64,000 bases of DNA from Paragonimus westermani. Lineage: Eukaryota; Platyhelminthes; Trematoda; Plagiorchiida; Troglotrematidae. The stretch's first letter is position 1, and the number at the start of each line of letters is the position of its first letter. The stretch is from NCBI GenBank assembly GCA_008508345.1, contig QNGE01001259.1:85961-149960 (forward strand). Direction: 5' to 3'. Below, in pieces: positions 47,390 through 59,640 of the stretch. The notes beneath the pieces were generated by a model, which was given only the letters and a program-made list of their open reading frames with translations, searched no databases and was not told the DNA's origin. Both the position numbers and the translations under genes were made by a program.

Positions 47390-49960
47390 GCGATCGCGCA
47401 AACTGATAATTAATCATGAATCTTAGAGAAAAATATTACTGAGAAGCTTAAGAATTGTTGAAACAAGGCTGAGCGGAAGTGCTAGATATGGCGCAGATGC
47501 GGGTAGACCACTGCTATATCGCACAGCGTTTCGAATCGGCGATTTAAAGGATCACGAGCACCCCAGACAGGCACGCGACACCTACCCACTTTGTTCACTG
47601 GAGTAGTCAGAGTCTTCATAGTTGGTGACCACGTTGTTGCTTGACAACCACGCGGTTTCACTCAACCGTTGGTGGTCCCAGCATACAATATTCGACATGC
47701 TAAAAGCTCATCTGACATATGGAGTATGTAACCAAACCATCGTAGGCTGTGTAACTCGATCAGCTGACCAAATGATCGTGCATTCCGAACGTTCCCGAGT
47801 AACCGCAGGCGAACCAATGGATTACTCATGCGATCAGCCCACATAATGAGGGCTAGTTAGCGGACACAGCGATGGTCAAACACAGCAAGTCTGTTCGCGT
47901 CTTCGTCGCGCTTCGGAACTATAAGGCAAAGCAGAACGTACAAAAGCAGTATATACCCTTCATTTTAGCAACAGCTGCACGTCTCTCCGACGCCACAGAT
48001 GAGGCAGGCTGGCAAATGCAACTCGTATCTTTGCTATCCTCGCCGATATCAAATCAGCAACATCACAAGCTGACGAGGTAGTGCTACTCAGGTATGTAAA
48101 ACTTCACACAGTTCCGAACGAATTACATGCAATGAAGAAAGTAGGGGCGGAAACACCTGTCTTGAAGCAGCTCCTTACACTTTCAGGGGGCGAAGCGTAT
48201 TCCGCACAAACCAATCCGGTCACTCACCATGTTCAGCATGGTGTGCATGTCTTCGGTAGAGGGGCTAAGTACGGTGATGTCATCTGCAAACTCCAGATCG
48301 CTCAACCAAGCGCCGCGAAGAAGCATAACACCAAATTAACTGGGCTTCTCGAACGCATTTTTCCAACTGTCGTCCACGACGAAACGGAAAAACAAGGGGG
48401 AAATCGGGCACCTTTGACGAGCACCATTATAAATTATGAACGCCCGAGACAGTTGCCCATAAACTCTCGCCCTGCTTACAGAGTGAGCATACAGTGATCT
48501 TAACAGATCCACGTATTTCCCTAGTACTCCTTTGCAAACAAGGCAGTTCCAGAGAACGTCACAATCGAAAGCAGCCTTCAGGTTTGAAAACACTACGACT
48601 GCAGGTTGCCCACAGGGGTGCCGGTTTTCCAAGATCTGTTGCAGGATAAAAATGTGATCAGCGCACTCTTGATGGAGTCGGAATCTTGCCAGTTCTCCGA
48701 GAACCTGACATTCCCCCAACTTAGCGAGCCGATGTAAGATTAGACCAGCGAGTAACCTGGACGTAACAGACTTAGACTGGCCCCACTGCGGTTGTCACAT
48801 AGACTTCGAGCCCCTTTCTGTAAACGAGACTACTGCTGATGGGAACCAATTACGAGGAGCCTCTTCAATTTCCTGATTAGTCTGGAGGGGTTTCGCCAGC
48901 TCTAGTATCGACCTCTCCCCACCATCCTTGAAAAAAGGAGAGGGGAGTTCTCATCCAAGAGCCTTGTTACATTTCAACAACTTGAGCTCCAGGGCCGCTT
49001 GTGTTTCCGATGGAGGGTCATCTGGAACGCAAAAGTTAGACGTTCGGGTTCCGTCGTCCACGTGGCCAGCTGAGCTGTTCCTCAAAATGTTCAGCTCACC
49101 TGTCAAGTCGACGCGACTAACCGGTGACATGTCAACCATTTTCCTCACTCACACCGAATCGACGGCCACTACAACCACGAGTCAAGGAAAATAGCTTTCT
49201 ACCATTCCTACACAAAAAGGCTCGTTCCATCTCTTTCGACTGTTCGACCAAATGGTGCTCGCAGTCTCTGCGCAGGTTTTCGGCCAGCTAGCGTTCCGGT
49301 CCTCGACGGTCGTAATCATCTTCAGAGCCAGGTGGAATCGATCGACACTTGTCCATAATGTTTATCGAAGTGACAGAAATCCAGTCATGTCGCAACTGCA
49401 CAGGTCCTTCGAAACACCTCTTTACATCATGCTTTCATAGCTGCGACGATTTGTTCCCAGTGTTCGTTAGGATCTCTCATTTGGTTCGGACTGGGCAACT
49501 TGTTCACCAATGCTTCCTGGTCAGTGTTCTTCACACTCTCCTCGCTCGAATGCCAGTTAAGTACCTTGCATCTACAAGCACATTTCCTCGGGACAAATGA
49601 CAAAACAAAACGAGCACGCACAACAGCATGGTCCGAGTCCAGCTGGTTGCTCTAAAGGACACGACAGTCCTTAACAGAGTGGCGCCACCTGTAATTGAGT
49701 GCTGTATGATCCAACTGTGTCCACGGCTGGGAAGCACACGGAGGTCTGCACGTAACACAGTCCCTCTTCCTGTGTTGGAACGTGGTGTTCGAAATACAGA
49801 GACCGTGAGATGTGCATAACTGTAGTAGTCTCTATTACTATCGAGAGAACGGTGACTTCTAGTCCTTCTCCCGCGGAAGGGAGTAGACATGAGGGACCCC
49901 AACCCGCGTTTCTTACTCAAAAGTCTGACCTGTGTAACAACAATGTACGGGGTTTTCTTG
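47390..49960 (-). mobile_element. Non-LTR retrotransposon (RTE/CR1-like), long but decayed copy: endonuclease, RT, C-terminus, 3' UTR
   Basis: Minus strand, in order. 49900-49430: endonuclease C-terminal half (SVFRTPRSNTGRG, GHSWIIQHSITGG, then RARFVLSF). 49150-48720: the linker and start of RT (DLTGELNILRNSSAG). 48719-48336: RT fingers/palm in one open frame, with FRLHQECADHIFILQQILE, VVVFSNLKAAFDCDVLW and GARQRCPISPLFFRF matching the RT motifs before the catalytic box. 48290-48279: the box itself, FADD, followed by GLCGIRFAP.KCK. 48080-47860: thumb remnants ending VFDHRCVR. 47844-47500: WFGYILHMS and the tail also found at 33350-33790. Frameshifts and stops separate these blocks. The N-terminal EN half is missing. 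Confidence 0.8.
48336..48719 (-). pseudogene. Reverse transcriptase domain fragment of the non-LTR element
   Basis: A 127-codon open frame covers RT conserved blocks 1-4 as described for the surrounding element. The catalytic FADD follows downstream after a frame change (48290-48279), so no single frame encodes a complete palm. FADD has the two aspartates of the canonical YxDD box with Phe for Tyr. Confidence 0.8.
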
Positions 49961-49964
49961 TAGG

Positions 49965-51945
49965 ACGGCTATCCAATGACTCAAGAGTCCGACTCACTTG
50001 GCAGTCGGTCGCTTGCCTAGCCCGATGGCGCAGCGAATAAGACATTCACTGCTGTGCGCAGTGGATGCACTCGAACTTACATCAGGCTTTGGGGTCGTGT
50101 GAGATGTTTTTTCAACCATATTGGATAATTCACTGGTGGTCACGGTTAGCCGTTAAGTGATCGGAGTGCTCTTTGTTTGAGGGTGGCTTTTCTAACCCCG
50201 TTCCTCCTAATTCGGAAAACAGCAATGCCGCAAATATGAAAACAGTTCTGTTGTATGCTCATACGCGGTCAGCGGTGCGACAGACAACTGTGTGAGTGCA
50301 TCTGCGTATCGCCAACGTAGCCCTCCGGGTCGATGCAGTGCACAAAGCTGTGCACCACGTCAGGGTAGCAGAATAGGTCAGACGGCAAAACAGTTGATCG
50401 TGCTACAGACAGTCCTGGCTACCGCCACGATGTCAACTTAGTGCGATGAAACTAGTAGATAATAATTGAGATCTAAATTGTTGTGAAATGATAAGAGAAC
50501 ACTTGAGGTTAACCTAGCTTCGAAACAGCGCTCTGCACTTTCAAGGGTTAAGGCGACTTTTATACGAACAAACAGTGACACGAAACTGTTTAACATTATC
50601 TGTTAGTCACTAGCAGAATAAATAATCCGTTGCAACAGTGTCACCACTAGGTAAATTCAGACGAAGCCTCGAGACACACATAGAGTACCATGCTGTGTCC
50701 TCGGGTAGTACGATAATCGGAACAATTTGGGTAAAGTGAAATTGCGGTCACTTGTTCGTTGTTCCTAACAGCCGGCTTTTGATAATAGCATGCCGTATGC
50801 TTATAGGATTGTGCCTCGCTACCTAAGGATTCTTGTGCGAACAGTAGTGCGAAACACAATCTGATGGGTGCAACTGCTTCTAATCTGACGGCTCCGTTTT
50901 GTCCTGTCTGAAAAGGTTGCAATAGGAAGGACCGAAGTCCTAATCAGCACAGCCCGCCGGATCAAAACAGTACACAGCCGGACCACCAAGTCAAATGAGC
51001 AGTATAAGTCAGCATGCAATAACGTAAACTTAGACTCCTGAGGAAGGCCACCCGAAGTAGTTGAAACGTAGAGTATTACAACTTCCCGTAACGTTGTGTT
51101 ATTCCCAATCTGTTCATCAGTAAACTTAGAAAGTTACAATAAAGAACCGCTAAGCTACTGGGAGTCGAAAACCGTTCACAGATGATCACGACATTTACGT
51201 TCCAACAGACTTTTCTTGCAGACCCACTCGAGAAGGATAAAACACGAGAGTCACTGCTCGAGCTCGGTACCGCCACGTACCTAGGCTGAATCTCAAAGAT
51301 AACCTCCGGTACCGGTTTGTGAGTAGTGTTATTCAGTTACAAGACAATCACTGTTGCTCCTCAAGATGTTTAAACAACCGGGATAATGCGAGACAGTGCG
51401 AATGACCTTTAACCGAGATTATTCAGTCAAGTTAAGTATGACTTCTTTGTAGTGGGGGCAAACCCAGAAACAAGAAGGCTGGGGTTCATCTCCAGAATCA
51501 AACAGGAGTAGTTATTAGGAATGAGCTCATCAAAAACGAAACTTCAACCCAGTGTTTATAGCTGAAACGGATTAGCCGGTTTGAGAGTGTTGTGTCACAA
51601 TTTGTTTCAGCCATATTTCGGCGTGTTCCGCCAATCACTGAATTAGTTGTAGATTTGTTCTGCTTGCGTAAACGCCACTGCAAGTGCAAATGAACTGATA
51701 CACAACGTGAAAGACAAGATGGTTAGACAAACTGCGTTCGCGATTGTGTAGAACTGGTCCCTTGTTGGTTGAACCAAGTCTAACTGGGCAGCCGCTTACA
51801 CACGGGATGGGGTGAACTTCAGTTTGTGCTTCAGTTCGTTTGTAAAATGATCCTCCTGAATTGCAGAAATAGAACTATGTGCTTCTCTTGAGCTGTTTGT
51901 AGGGGCGCATTGCAATTGTCTATCTCAGTGAGATTTTTTCATTTA
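49965..51945. other. No firm feature
   Basis: A stretch at 51030-51075 (CTCCTGAGGAAGGCCACCCG ... GTTGAAACGT) resembles ends of dispersed repeats that carry CTGATGAAG ... GAAACG blocks, but no partner copy is present in the window. The rest is unrecognised. Confidence 0.35.
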
Positions 51946-51949
51946 ATTT

Positions 51950-52525
51950 TTCAGGATATCCGTTTGCCTGTGGCGTTTTTCTTAGCATCTTTTATTCTGT
52001 TTGCAGCTTATCAGGGTTGCGAATATGCTTGACCCTATGAGGTAGGGTCCTGACTAAATGACGCTTGTAAGTTGTAGGGACGAGGCTGGACAACTGAGGA
52101 TATTGTCTATCCCGTGTTGCTTTGCGATGGACTGATTTCCACGACTGATGATGAGTAAGAGAGCCAAGCTGCCGTTTGATTGCTTTCACGATACTGCTAG
52201 ACACCTGATGATAACGGGTTACCAAGTTGATCTAATTAGCTCATTCAAAGTATTGTTATGCAATCGGAACGCGAAACGACTGGCCTTCGGCGAAGCTATG
52301 TTGATCAGAGCTCACCAAATTTTAGGCGTTTTATGCACAAAAATGATTGAAGCAACCCATCGGGTCGACGTGTTATTGATGACATAACACTTGTTGATGC
52401 ATGCATGTGTATACCCTGTCAATTTTTATTTGTCTGTAGTATATAGCCTGCAAATTTCTACGTTAGCGACTGATGAGAGTGAACGAAATGTTACCATATA
52501 CACCTACACTTACCATAGACAAAGC
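51950..52525 (+). repeat. Hammerhead-associated repeat, copy 2 (longest)
   Basis: 52225-52370 aligns with the inverted copy at 43100-43250, and 52246-52510 with copy 1 at 6783-7045. The extra 5' part (51950-52220) is unique in the window. The repeat ends in GCGACTGATGAGAGTGAACG and AAATGTTACC. No protein was recognised in either strand of it. Confidence 0.55.
52460..52505 (+). ncRNA. Hammerhead ribozyme-like core, degraded
   Basis: CTGATGA at 52470-52476 and GAAA at 52485-52488, separated by GAGUGAAC (only the outer G-C can pair as stem II). The 5' flank CTACGTTAGCGA resembles the stem I strand of the 6986 copy, but the 3' flank no longer complements it. Its standing rests on homology to that copy. 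Confidence 0.25.
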
Positions 52526-52529
52526 TCGT

Positions 52530-55500
52530 TTTGCTGTCGGCGAACTTTTAAAACTGCATAACAGTGACTGGCAAAACAGAACCAGTTTTGGACGACCGTT
52601 GGGACTTGACGTACGGGATAGACTGTGTATTGGACGCTGATAAGCAAAACTACTAAACTTTCGTGAACAACACGGCATGGTCATTCTGAACCTCCCCATG
52701 GGAGCGGCCACCATAACTAACCAACCACAGACAGAAAGAAGCCATTTGGTGATAGCTACAATGAAGGCCCTAACATCCAATGATATTCTGGATGAACTTG
52801 GTGACGATTTACATCCCTGTACTGCATTAATCCATGTACTCATACCAGTAAGGCTTTCGAGGAAGGAGGGTAAGAACGGATTGTGTAATAAACCGCGCTG
52901 TACGTGAGATAATATTGTGTAAAATAGGGCTGACTGAAAACTCCGAGCATGAAGGACATGCGGTCGAGCATCTGCAGTGTTTATGACCAATTCCATGGGG
53001 ATGTTCAGAATTACCATGCCACACAAATGCATAACGTTTCGTCCAGAGATAATAAATAATTCATTAAAGTTCCACCCTTTCCAACACATGAAATGCTATC
53101 GGATTACAGTTGGTGAACGTTGCCACCGTAAAAAAAAATCTACGCGTGCACAGAAAGCCAGATACGCTCTGACCTTGTAGAACATGACCTGGATAGGTGC
53201 TGCATGGTAAAGTAGCATGTGGGCTATTATTTTTTATGTCTGCATACCAGTCTGGTTGGATGCTAAAGGCAGTCACGTTGGTCGAGAATTTACAGTCCCT
53301 ATCAACGATTCTTATTTGGCTCGAGCATTTCAAGAAGGACATCATTACTCACACTCTCCGAAAGAATGTCTATGACGCACGAGCCAACTATGCGTTCGAA
53401 AGCCAAACATGTGACATGAGGGTATTGACCAAGATGCATACACAGTAGAGCGTATGGTAAAACGTCGTGTAAATGGATGGGTGAACCTGATACATATACC
53501 CGGTCACATCATTCCCAAAAAGAAACGGTAACTAAACGTAGGTCAACCATAATTCAACCGCAAACTCAAAGTGTATCAGTTAATTTTATGCGAACGTCCT
53601 TGAGCGCTGAGGTGACTAAAAATCATGGGGGAAGGTCTTCACTTTCGTTTTCATCAAGCAAATGACGTCATTCGATCGAAATCAAATGCGACGAGAATTT
53701 CATCAGAAATTGAAACAACAGATACGTTGAATGTTACTGCGGGAACCATCTAAACGGCATCACAAGACTGCTCTTGTCTGAATTATAGAAAAGTGAACAA
53801 ACCAATTTTCGTTATCCAAAAACACGTACAACGTTCTTTGAAGAAAGTGGAGATACACATCTTCAACGTATGCAATGACCATACGGCCATAAGTGAAAGG
53901 GAACGATTCAGTTTGGATAGCCCCGTCGGGTGGAGTTGACATTGGTGCACTGCGGAAAAACACTATGTGCGGTTTGGCAAGAAGATTAGGGAAATGCAAC
54001 CGGTGGTGGTTTTGGGTTTACTCTAGCAACTCCGGACAAGGAGTCAAGTGCGAGTTCCTGTGTTGATACATGGTGCATAGGTTTGTAATATTAGACATAC
54101 TACATACGCACGGCAACGTGATACTCAGCATGCTCAAAACACGTCTAACGACACAAGATTAATGCAAGGCCCCCACAGGAAACACGTGCTAGCCTGTGAT
54201 TCAGTCCTAAATTGGATCGGGAACATGTGGGAGATATTCTAGTACGTATACAAAATGTTGGAATGTAAACTGAGAACAGCTCCCATGGTTGATCGCATAT
54301 GCAGCATTATCAGACTTTTTATTTGGCTCCTTTCGGAAAGAAGCAATAAACCCGAGTTTCGTTCATGTTCAGACCCGACAGCAGTACATGTATTTCATAC
54401 GACCGGGATTTGAACTGCTGCAAGGCAAACGTGTTAAACAATATGCCATCAATCTTGGACACAACCGACTTATATAAACCAAAATCCCGTAATATTTGGC
54501 AATTAAAATGAAACACTGCACAAGAGGTTCAGTGATTTGAATTTTGAGGGAGCTTCTGGTCATGAGACAGAACCGTTACGGTGTCTTCACTCGAGGTGAT
54601 CGGACAATCTGACAACCAAGTGTCTGCACATGGCAATTCGTTCGCGTCTAATGGGAAACCAGTGGCACAGTGATCCAAATAGTTGTCATATGAAAGCGTG
54701 ACCAGAATTCAAATCCCGAGTGTGACTAGGAAGTGCACATCTAACGAGGTCTGACAAGAGCAAAACTCGAAGCTAGGTGCTTTCATTTGAAGAGAGTTAA
54801 CTGAAAAGTCTACGGAAATGCGGATGTTGCAATCGATTGTAAATGATTTTCACTCCATATCGAACAAAATCCCCTAGCACTCATCAATAACGGTAAGATA
54901 CACAGCTCTGGAAAGTTGCCCAAGAATGTTAACAAATGAGCGGAATAACCAGAGTCCAAACTATCTCCACCTATTTGCGAGAATAAAGAACAAAAAGGAA
55001 TGGTAAAATTCAACGAAGAGGTGCATCTACAGATGGACCACAAACCGAAGTAGTGCTAAAGTTTTGTGAAATTTCTTCACTGATTCGCCATGAATAAATG
55101 AGCTCTAAGCAACCACCCACTACTACGGAAAGTAATGGGTTCAGTTATTTAAACATAAAAGAACGGGCATTCAGGGACGTGCGGTCGGATCAAGTGGACT
55201 TGACTTTCTCCTGGAGTGTAATTACAAAAGCGTAGACGAGGAAATATAAAAGTGTGCAAAACATGAAGAGCTGGTATTGTGATTAGTGTACACGCTGTAC
55301 AATATTAAAAATTTGTGGTAAAAAGCTATATGAGCCTCCAGAATGGACACAGATCTACAGAAGATAAACGATGCTTCCGAGTCAGTCAAGTTTACCTGGT
55401 GCCAAACCGTCTGATTTTGGCAAGGGTTTTGGCAGGATACGACCAGCATAAACACTACAAGTATAGGAAACGAATGGAAAATGAATTAGGAAAAAAATTG

Positions 55501-56040
55501 ACAGTGAACGTAATCAAATGAAGTTGATTACAAAATGATGGACTGAGGGGAAAATAAATCCTCACAATTTATAGGTGGATAAACGATTTTATTTCGCTTA
55601 GCGTAATCCGAAAAATAATTCACAATGCCGGTTGCCGTCACACTGGAGAGCACGTTGCTGGAATTGTCAATTAATGACAACACGGAACGGTAAGCCATGA
55701 GCAGCAGATGACGAGCAGATCATTGTGGAATGTCATAAGCGGTTAAAAAATCGTTAGCTAGCATTCACACGACTGAAAAACGTTTGGAGGATGCACAGAA
55801 TCAGTCACCTGCAAAATTTCGCCCTAGCAAAGCTCTAACACAATACTGGACCGTCACAACGAGACTGTGCTTTGACGTAGTGTGACGGCTTGCATATCCC
55901 GATAAGCAACTGGACTAAACTGAACAGTGTGACAATCATACCAACAGAGTCTCCTATAACAAACAGACCAATAAATACACAATTGATAAATCACAATCTC
56001 CTGGTCCTCCAAGTTGGGGATTGGAAGAACGCTGGTATCC
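52530..56040. other. Non-coding, nothing recognised
   Basis: A 208-codon minus frame (52463-53089) has no recognisable motif, and part of it is antisense to the repeat end. No RNA gene or element was recognised elsewhere. Confidence 0.45.
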
Positions 56041-56148
56041 TTCTAGGAGGAAATACTCGTTTTTGTACATTACCACCCACCCGCTGCCTCGTCGCACTGA
56101 CTTTCGAGCCGAAGGCTCTGACTGAGAACCTCAATCTTTCTCCTGCCT

Positions 56149-57294
56149 AGTTTGGGTATCCTGGTAATATCTCAGCTCACACACAATTATGACTACTCAC
56201 AACACCAGTAATTCCACACCGCATCGGCCGTCTCCCAGTATAAACCGGGTCACTCTGTCTGCTGCATACAGCAGGGTGTATAGATGAAAACATGTTACTA
56301 CTGATCCGCCCTCCCTCCCTCTCTCCACTGTCTCATCGAATTTGAGTTTCACTCCCCTCCCGACATCCATTTCTAGCAATCACTTTGCAAACCCCACAAC
56401 AGATATAGCTAATCATGGTAACACTATGTCGGTGCATCCCGTCTCTTAGCATTTAGCCTCAGGCCTTCCTCGTCTCCCGGTTAGACTTAGCATGTGAATT
56501 GTTGAGTGTATTCGTTAATGACATTCTGGAACAGATAGGTCAACAGGGTGCTCTCAAATGAACCTTAGGTCCGTTGAGCGTCAATGACTAGCGCATCTCG
56601 GAGACAATAATCCAGGAGAGTAGTCAACGTATGGAAGTAACAGCACCCGCACTGTCCACCCGATATTGGTTATACACATCAGGCGATTCCAAGGCCACTT
56701 TCAGTGGTCAGGCTGGAGTAAAGTTTGGGTATCCTGGTAATATCTCAGCTCACACACAATTATGACTACTCACAACACCAGTAATTCCACACCGCATCGG
56801 CCGTCTCCCAGTATAAACCGGGTCACTCTGTCTGCTGCATACAGCAGGGTGTATAGATGAAAACATGTTACTACTGATCCGCCCTCCCTCCCTCTCTCCA
56901 CTGTCTCATCGAATTTGAGTTTCACTCCCCTCCCGACATCCATTTCTAGCAATCACTTTGCAAACCCCACAACAGATATAGCTAATCATGGTAACACTAT
57001 GTCGGTGCATCCCGTCTCTTAGCATTTAGCCTCAGGCCTTCCTCGTCTCCCGGTTAGACTTAGCATGTGAATTGTTGAGTGTATTCGTTAATGACATTCT
57101 GGAACAGATAGGTCAACAGGGTGCTCTCAAATGAACCTTAGGTCCGTTGAGCGTCAATGACTAGCGCATCTCGGAGACAATAATCCAGGAGAGTAGTCAA
57201 CGTATGGAAGTAACAGCACCCGCACTGTCCACCCGATATTGGTTATACACATCAGGCGATTCCAAGGCCACTTTCAGTGGTCAGGCTGGAGTAG
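56149..57294 (+). repeat. 573-bp tandem duplication (2 copies)
   Basis: The unit begins AGTTTGGGTATCCTGG at 56149 and again at 56722. It ends CAGTGGTCAGGCTGGAGTA at 56720 and again at 57293. The offset is 573 at both ends and I saw no substitution by eye. Each copy contains the putative start MEVTAPALSTRYWLYTSGDS of the endonuclease frame. Confidence 0.95.
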
Positions 57295-57421
57295 GTATAG
57301 TCCTCAATAGGATGACGCAGCCTTAGCGGTAGTTCGGATTCCTGTTAGCAGTAGATTTCTTGTCGCCCGCTTAACACATTGCACTAAGGCCAGCTGTAGA
57401 CGCAAAAACTTCAGAAATCCT

Positions 57422-57811
57422 TTGATCCTATTTCCTTATGACCCAACTGATTGTAGTGACACCTGCGTCAAAGACGCCTTTCACTCGCATCTGGACGCTC
57501 TCCTTCGGTCGACACATGGTTCTGATATAGTCGTTCTGACCGGAAATATCAATGCCAACGTCGGCCGAATTGCTGAGACCGAGTGTTCATTAGATGACAG
57601 CTTTGGCACAGCATCACCTAGCTCAGATAATGGCGAACGGTTGTTGCAACTGTACGCTGACCGTAAGCTATTTCCAGTCAGCACAGTCGTACACAATATT
57701 GATGTACTTGCCTCCCACACCTGCTTTCTGATTCAGACTCTATCTCATACAGACCACATAGCTGTTAGCTATAGGTGGGGGCAACGCATTCAGGACTGTC
57801 GTTCGACTTGA
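57422..57811 (+). pseudogene. Endonuclease domain fragment of the RTE-like element
   Basis: A 129-codon open frame of the AP-endonuclease-like domain: IVVLTGNINANVGRI (canonical Asp of GDxNA replaced by Asn), SSDNGERLLQLYADRKLFPV and HTDHIAVSYRW (canonical DHIAISYRW). Substitution at the catalytic Asp and the missing N-terminal part in this frame make it inactive. Confidence 0.8.
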
Positions 57812-58945
57812 AGCGCACATCATGATTCAGACCATTCCTTGGTAGATTTCCCTTTTGTTCTTACTTTTGTCGGTTGACGACCTCGCCAACAGCAGCGACT
57901 GGCTGTTGAAAAACTGACCATCGCGTCGATAAAGCGTGAATATCGAACTATCCTTGAATGCCAGCTTGGCAGTTCTCACACAGAACATACCAATAGCTGC
58001 TGGATCCAAATCTCAAAGGCCAGTCGTGACGCAGGTAATGTAGCGTGCGACACGGTGCTTTGTGGCATGAACAAACACTGGATCTTAGGGAAATCTTTGG
58101 AATGTTCCTCCTGATAGCCCATTTAAAGAGGGTTATCTGTAAGAAACTGAAACATAGTCTAAAGGCCGATCACAAGGCTTGGTTAATGGAGAAAGTTAAG
58201 GAAATGGAAACCGCTTTTGCTTCATGTAACACCAGAAAACTCTTCAAGCTTAACCGAGCAACTGATCCCATGCGATAGTCTGCCAATGAGACTATCAGCG
58301 AGACAGATGACACACTCACCCATACTAAATCCAGGAGGTCAGAACGGTGGGTGGAACAATTTGACGGTCAATTTAACTGGCCTGCTGCTTCCAGAGTGTT
58401 ACCGTCACAACCTTGGAATGAAATACCTTTTCCCATAGATTTGGAACCAACCACTAAGACTGACGTTCGCAATTGCAATTCGGCTCCAAAACGTATTATG
58501 GCTGCTGGTCTAGATGGTATCGTGCCGGCACTTTCAAAGAAGACGAGGAGGCGTTAGCAGAGGCCTTGACTCAGTTGTTACAACCTGTGGGGACAACGGA
58601 GAACATCCCATCATGCTAACGTCACTCGATAATGAATCTCATATTCAAGAAAGTCATCAGGGGCTCTTGCGAGAAACCATAAAGGAATCAATTTGACCCT
58701 AGTCATTAACAGGGTTCTGGCGCCCTTTATACTTTGTCCACTCACTGCAGTTGCGGGGACAAACAGTAGGGGAGAAGGGACAGGGTTTCGCCCTGGGCGA
58801 GTATTTACCGTTCACATCTTCACCCTTCAGCAAATTCTGAAGTAGCGTCATATGCACCGCTGGCCAACATTTGTTGCATTTCTAAGCTACAAAGGTATCT
58901 TCGATTCGATGGGTCGATCTACACTTTTAGTCACAGAACACGAAG

Positions 58946-59640
58946 TACGGTGCACATTTTTTCGATAAAATCTCATCAGTTACAATTATAAAATAGAATA
59001 AAAACGTCCACGTGCGAAGCTTGTTATTCGTCAAAGTCCACACTCTCACTTCTGTGTTTGCATACGTCATTTAGCTGTTAACTGCCTACGCAGCGATCAG
59101 ACAAATCAGTCGTTGGTCAAGGTAGTTGAAGCGATTGAGAGTACCATTTTTGTCCATACAAAGTTGGGTTACGTAATCGGATGACAATGGCCTCGATAGT
59201 TAGCAACGTTCATTGGAGAACAAGTTTGGACCGATTCGATGGAACCTTGTAGAAAGCGACCTGTGTTAGCCTGATGACCACTGTCAGTCAGATGACCCAT
59301 AATGACACTCTTGATTGATTGTGGATCGGCATTTCATCTTTCAGATTTAGAGTGATTACCGGGAAACTGGTGGTTGAAATAATCGGTCTGGCTGCATTGA
59401 ACGTTCTCTTAAGGGACCTAGTAAACAGACGCGTCAGTGATTCGGCCAGCCTACCTCTTTTGTAAGGCAATCACATAAAAGTAGGCTTTCTACCAACTCA
59501 TTGAATTTTCACTGATGCGTGAAATGCTTTCATATGTTCCGTCACAAAGTTGTCACCGTAGTCATCCTCCTGTGGGGTGCGGGTGACTAATTTCAAATCG
59601 TGTTCCAAAGCACCCGCTAAACAGATTTTTCTGACCGTAT
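58946..59640 (-). mobile_element. Penelope-like element fragment nested in the RTE-like RT
   Basis: The minus strand reads LPYKRGRLAESLTRLFTRSL and RPIISTTSFPVITLNLKDEMP (59470-59310), the block before the GIY-YIG domain in Penelope-like proteins. It is followed almost directly by MGHLTDSGHQANTGRFLQG and NVANYRGHCHPIT (59300-59170), the block after it. The CSCG ... YIGRT core between them is missing. Downstream (59100-58946) is non-coding, with a hammerhead-like core at 58979-58960 close to the junction. On both sides the RTE RT resumes, so this insertion is younger than its host element. About 50 RT codons are also absent at the junction. Confidence 0.65.
58950..58985 (-). ncRNA. Hammerhead ribozyme-like core at a Penelope-like element end
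   Basis: Minus strand: CTGATGA at 58979-58973, then GAU-UUU-AUC forming a three-pair stem II, then GAAA at 58963-58960. Stems I and III are not evident in the flanks. It lies a few bases from the edge of the Penelope-like fragment, where hammerheads are known in that class. Confidence 0.35.

Noticed and set aside
51030..51075. CTGAGGAAGGCC ... GTTGAAACG as a possible ribozyme or repeat end
   Set aside because: The first box is CTGAGGA, not CTGATGA, and there is no partner copy in the window to support homology.
52463..53089. 208-codon minus-strand frame
   Set aside because: No motif, and partly antisense to the repeat end at 52460-52525. Likely chance.
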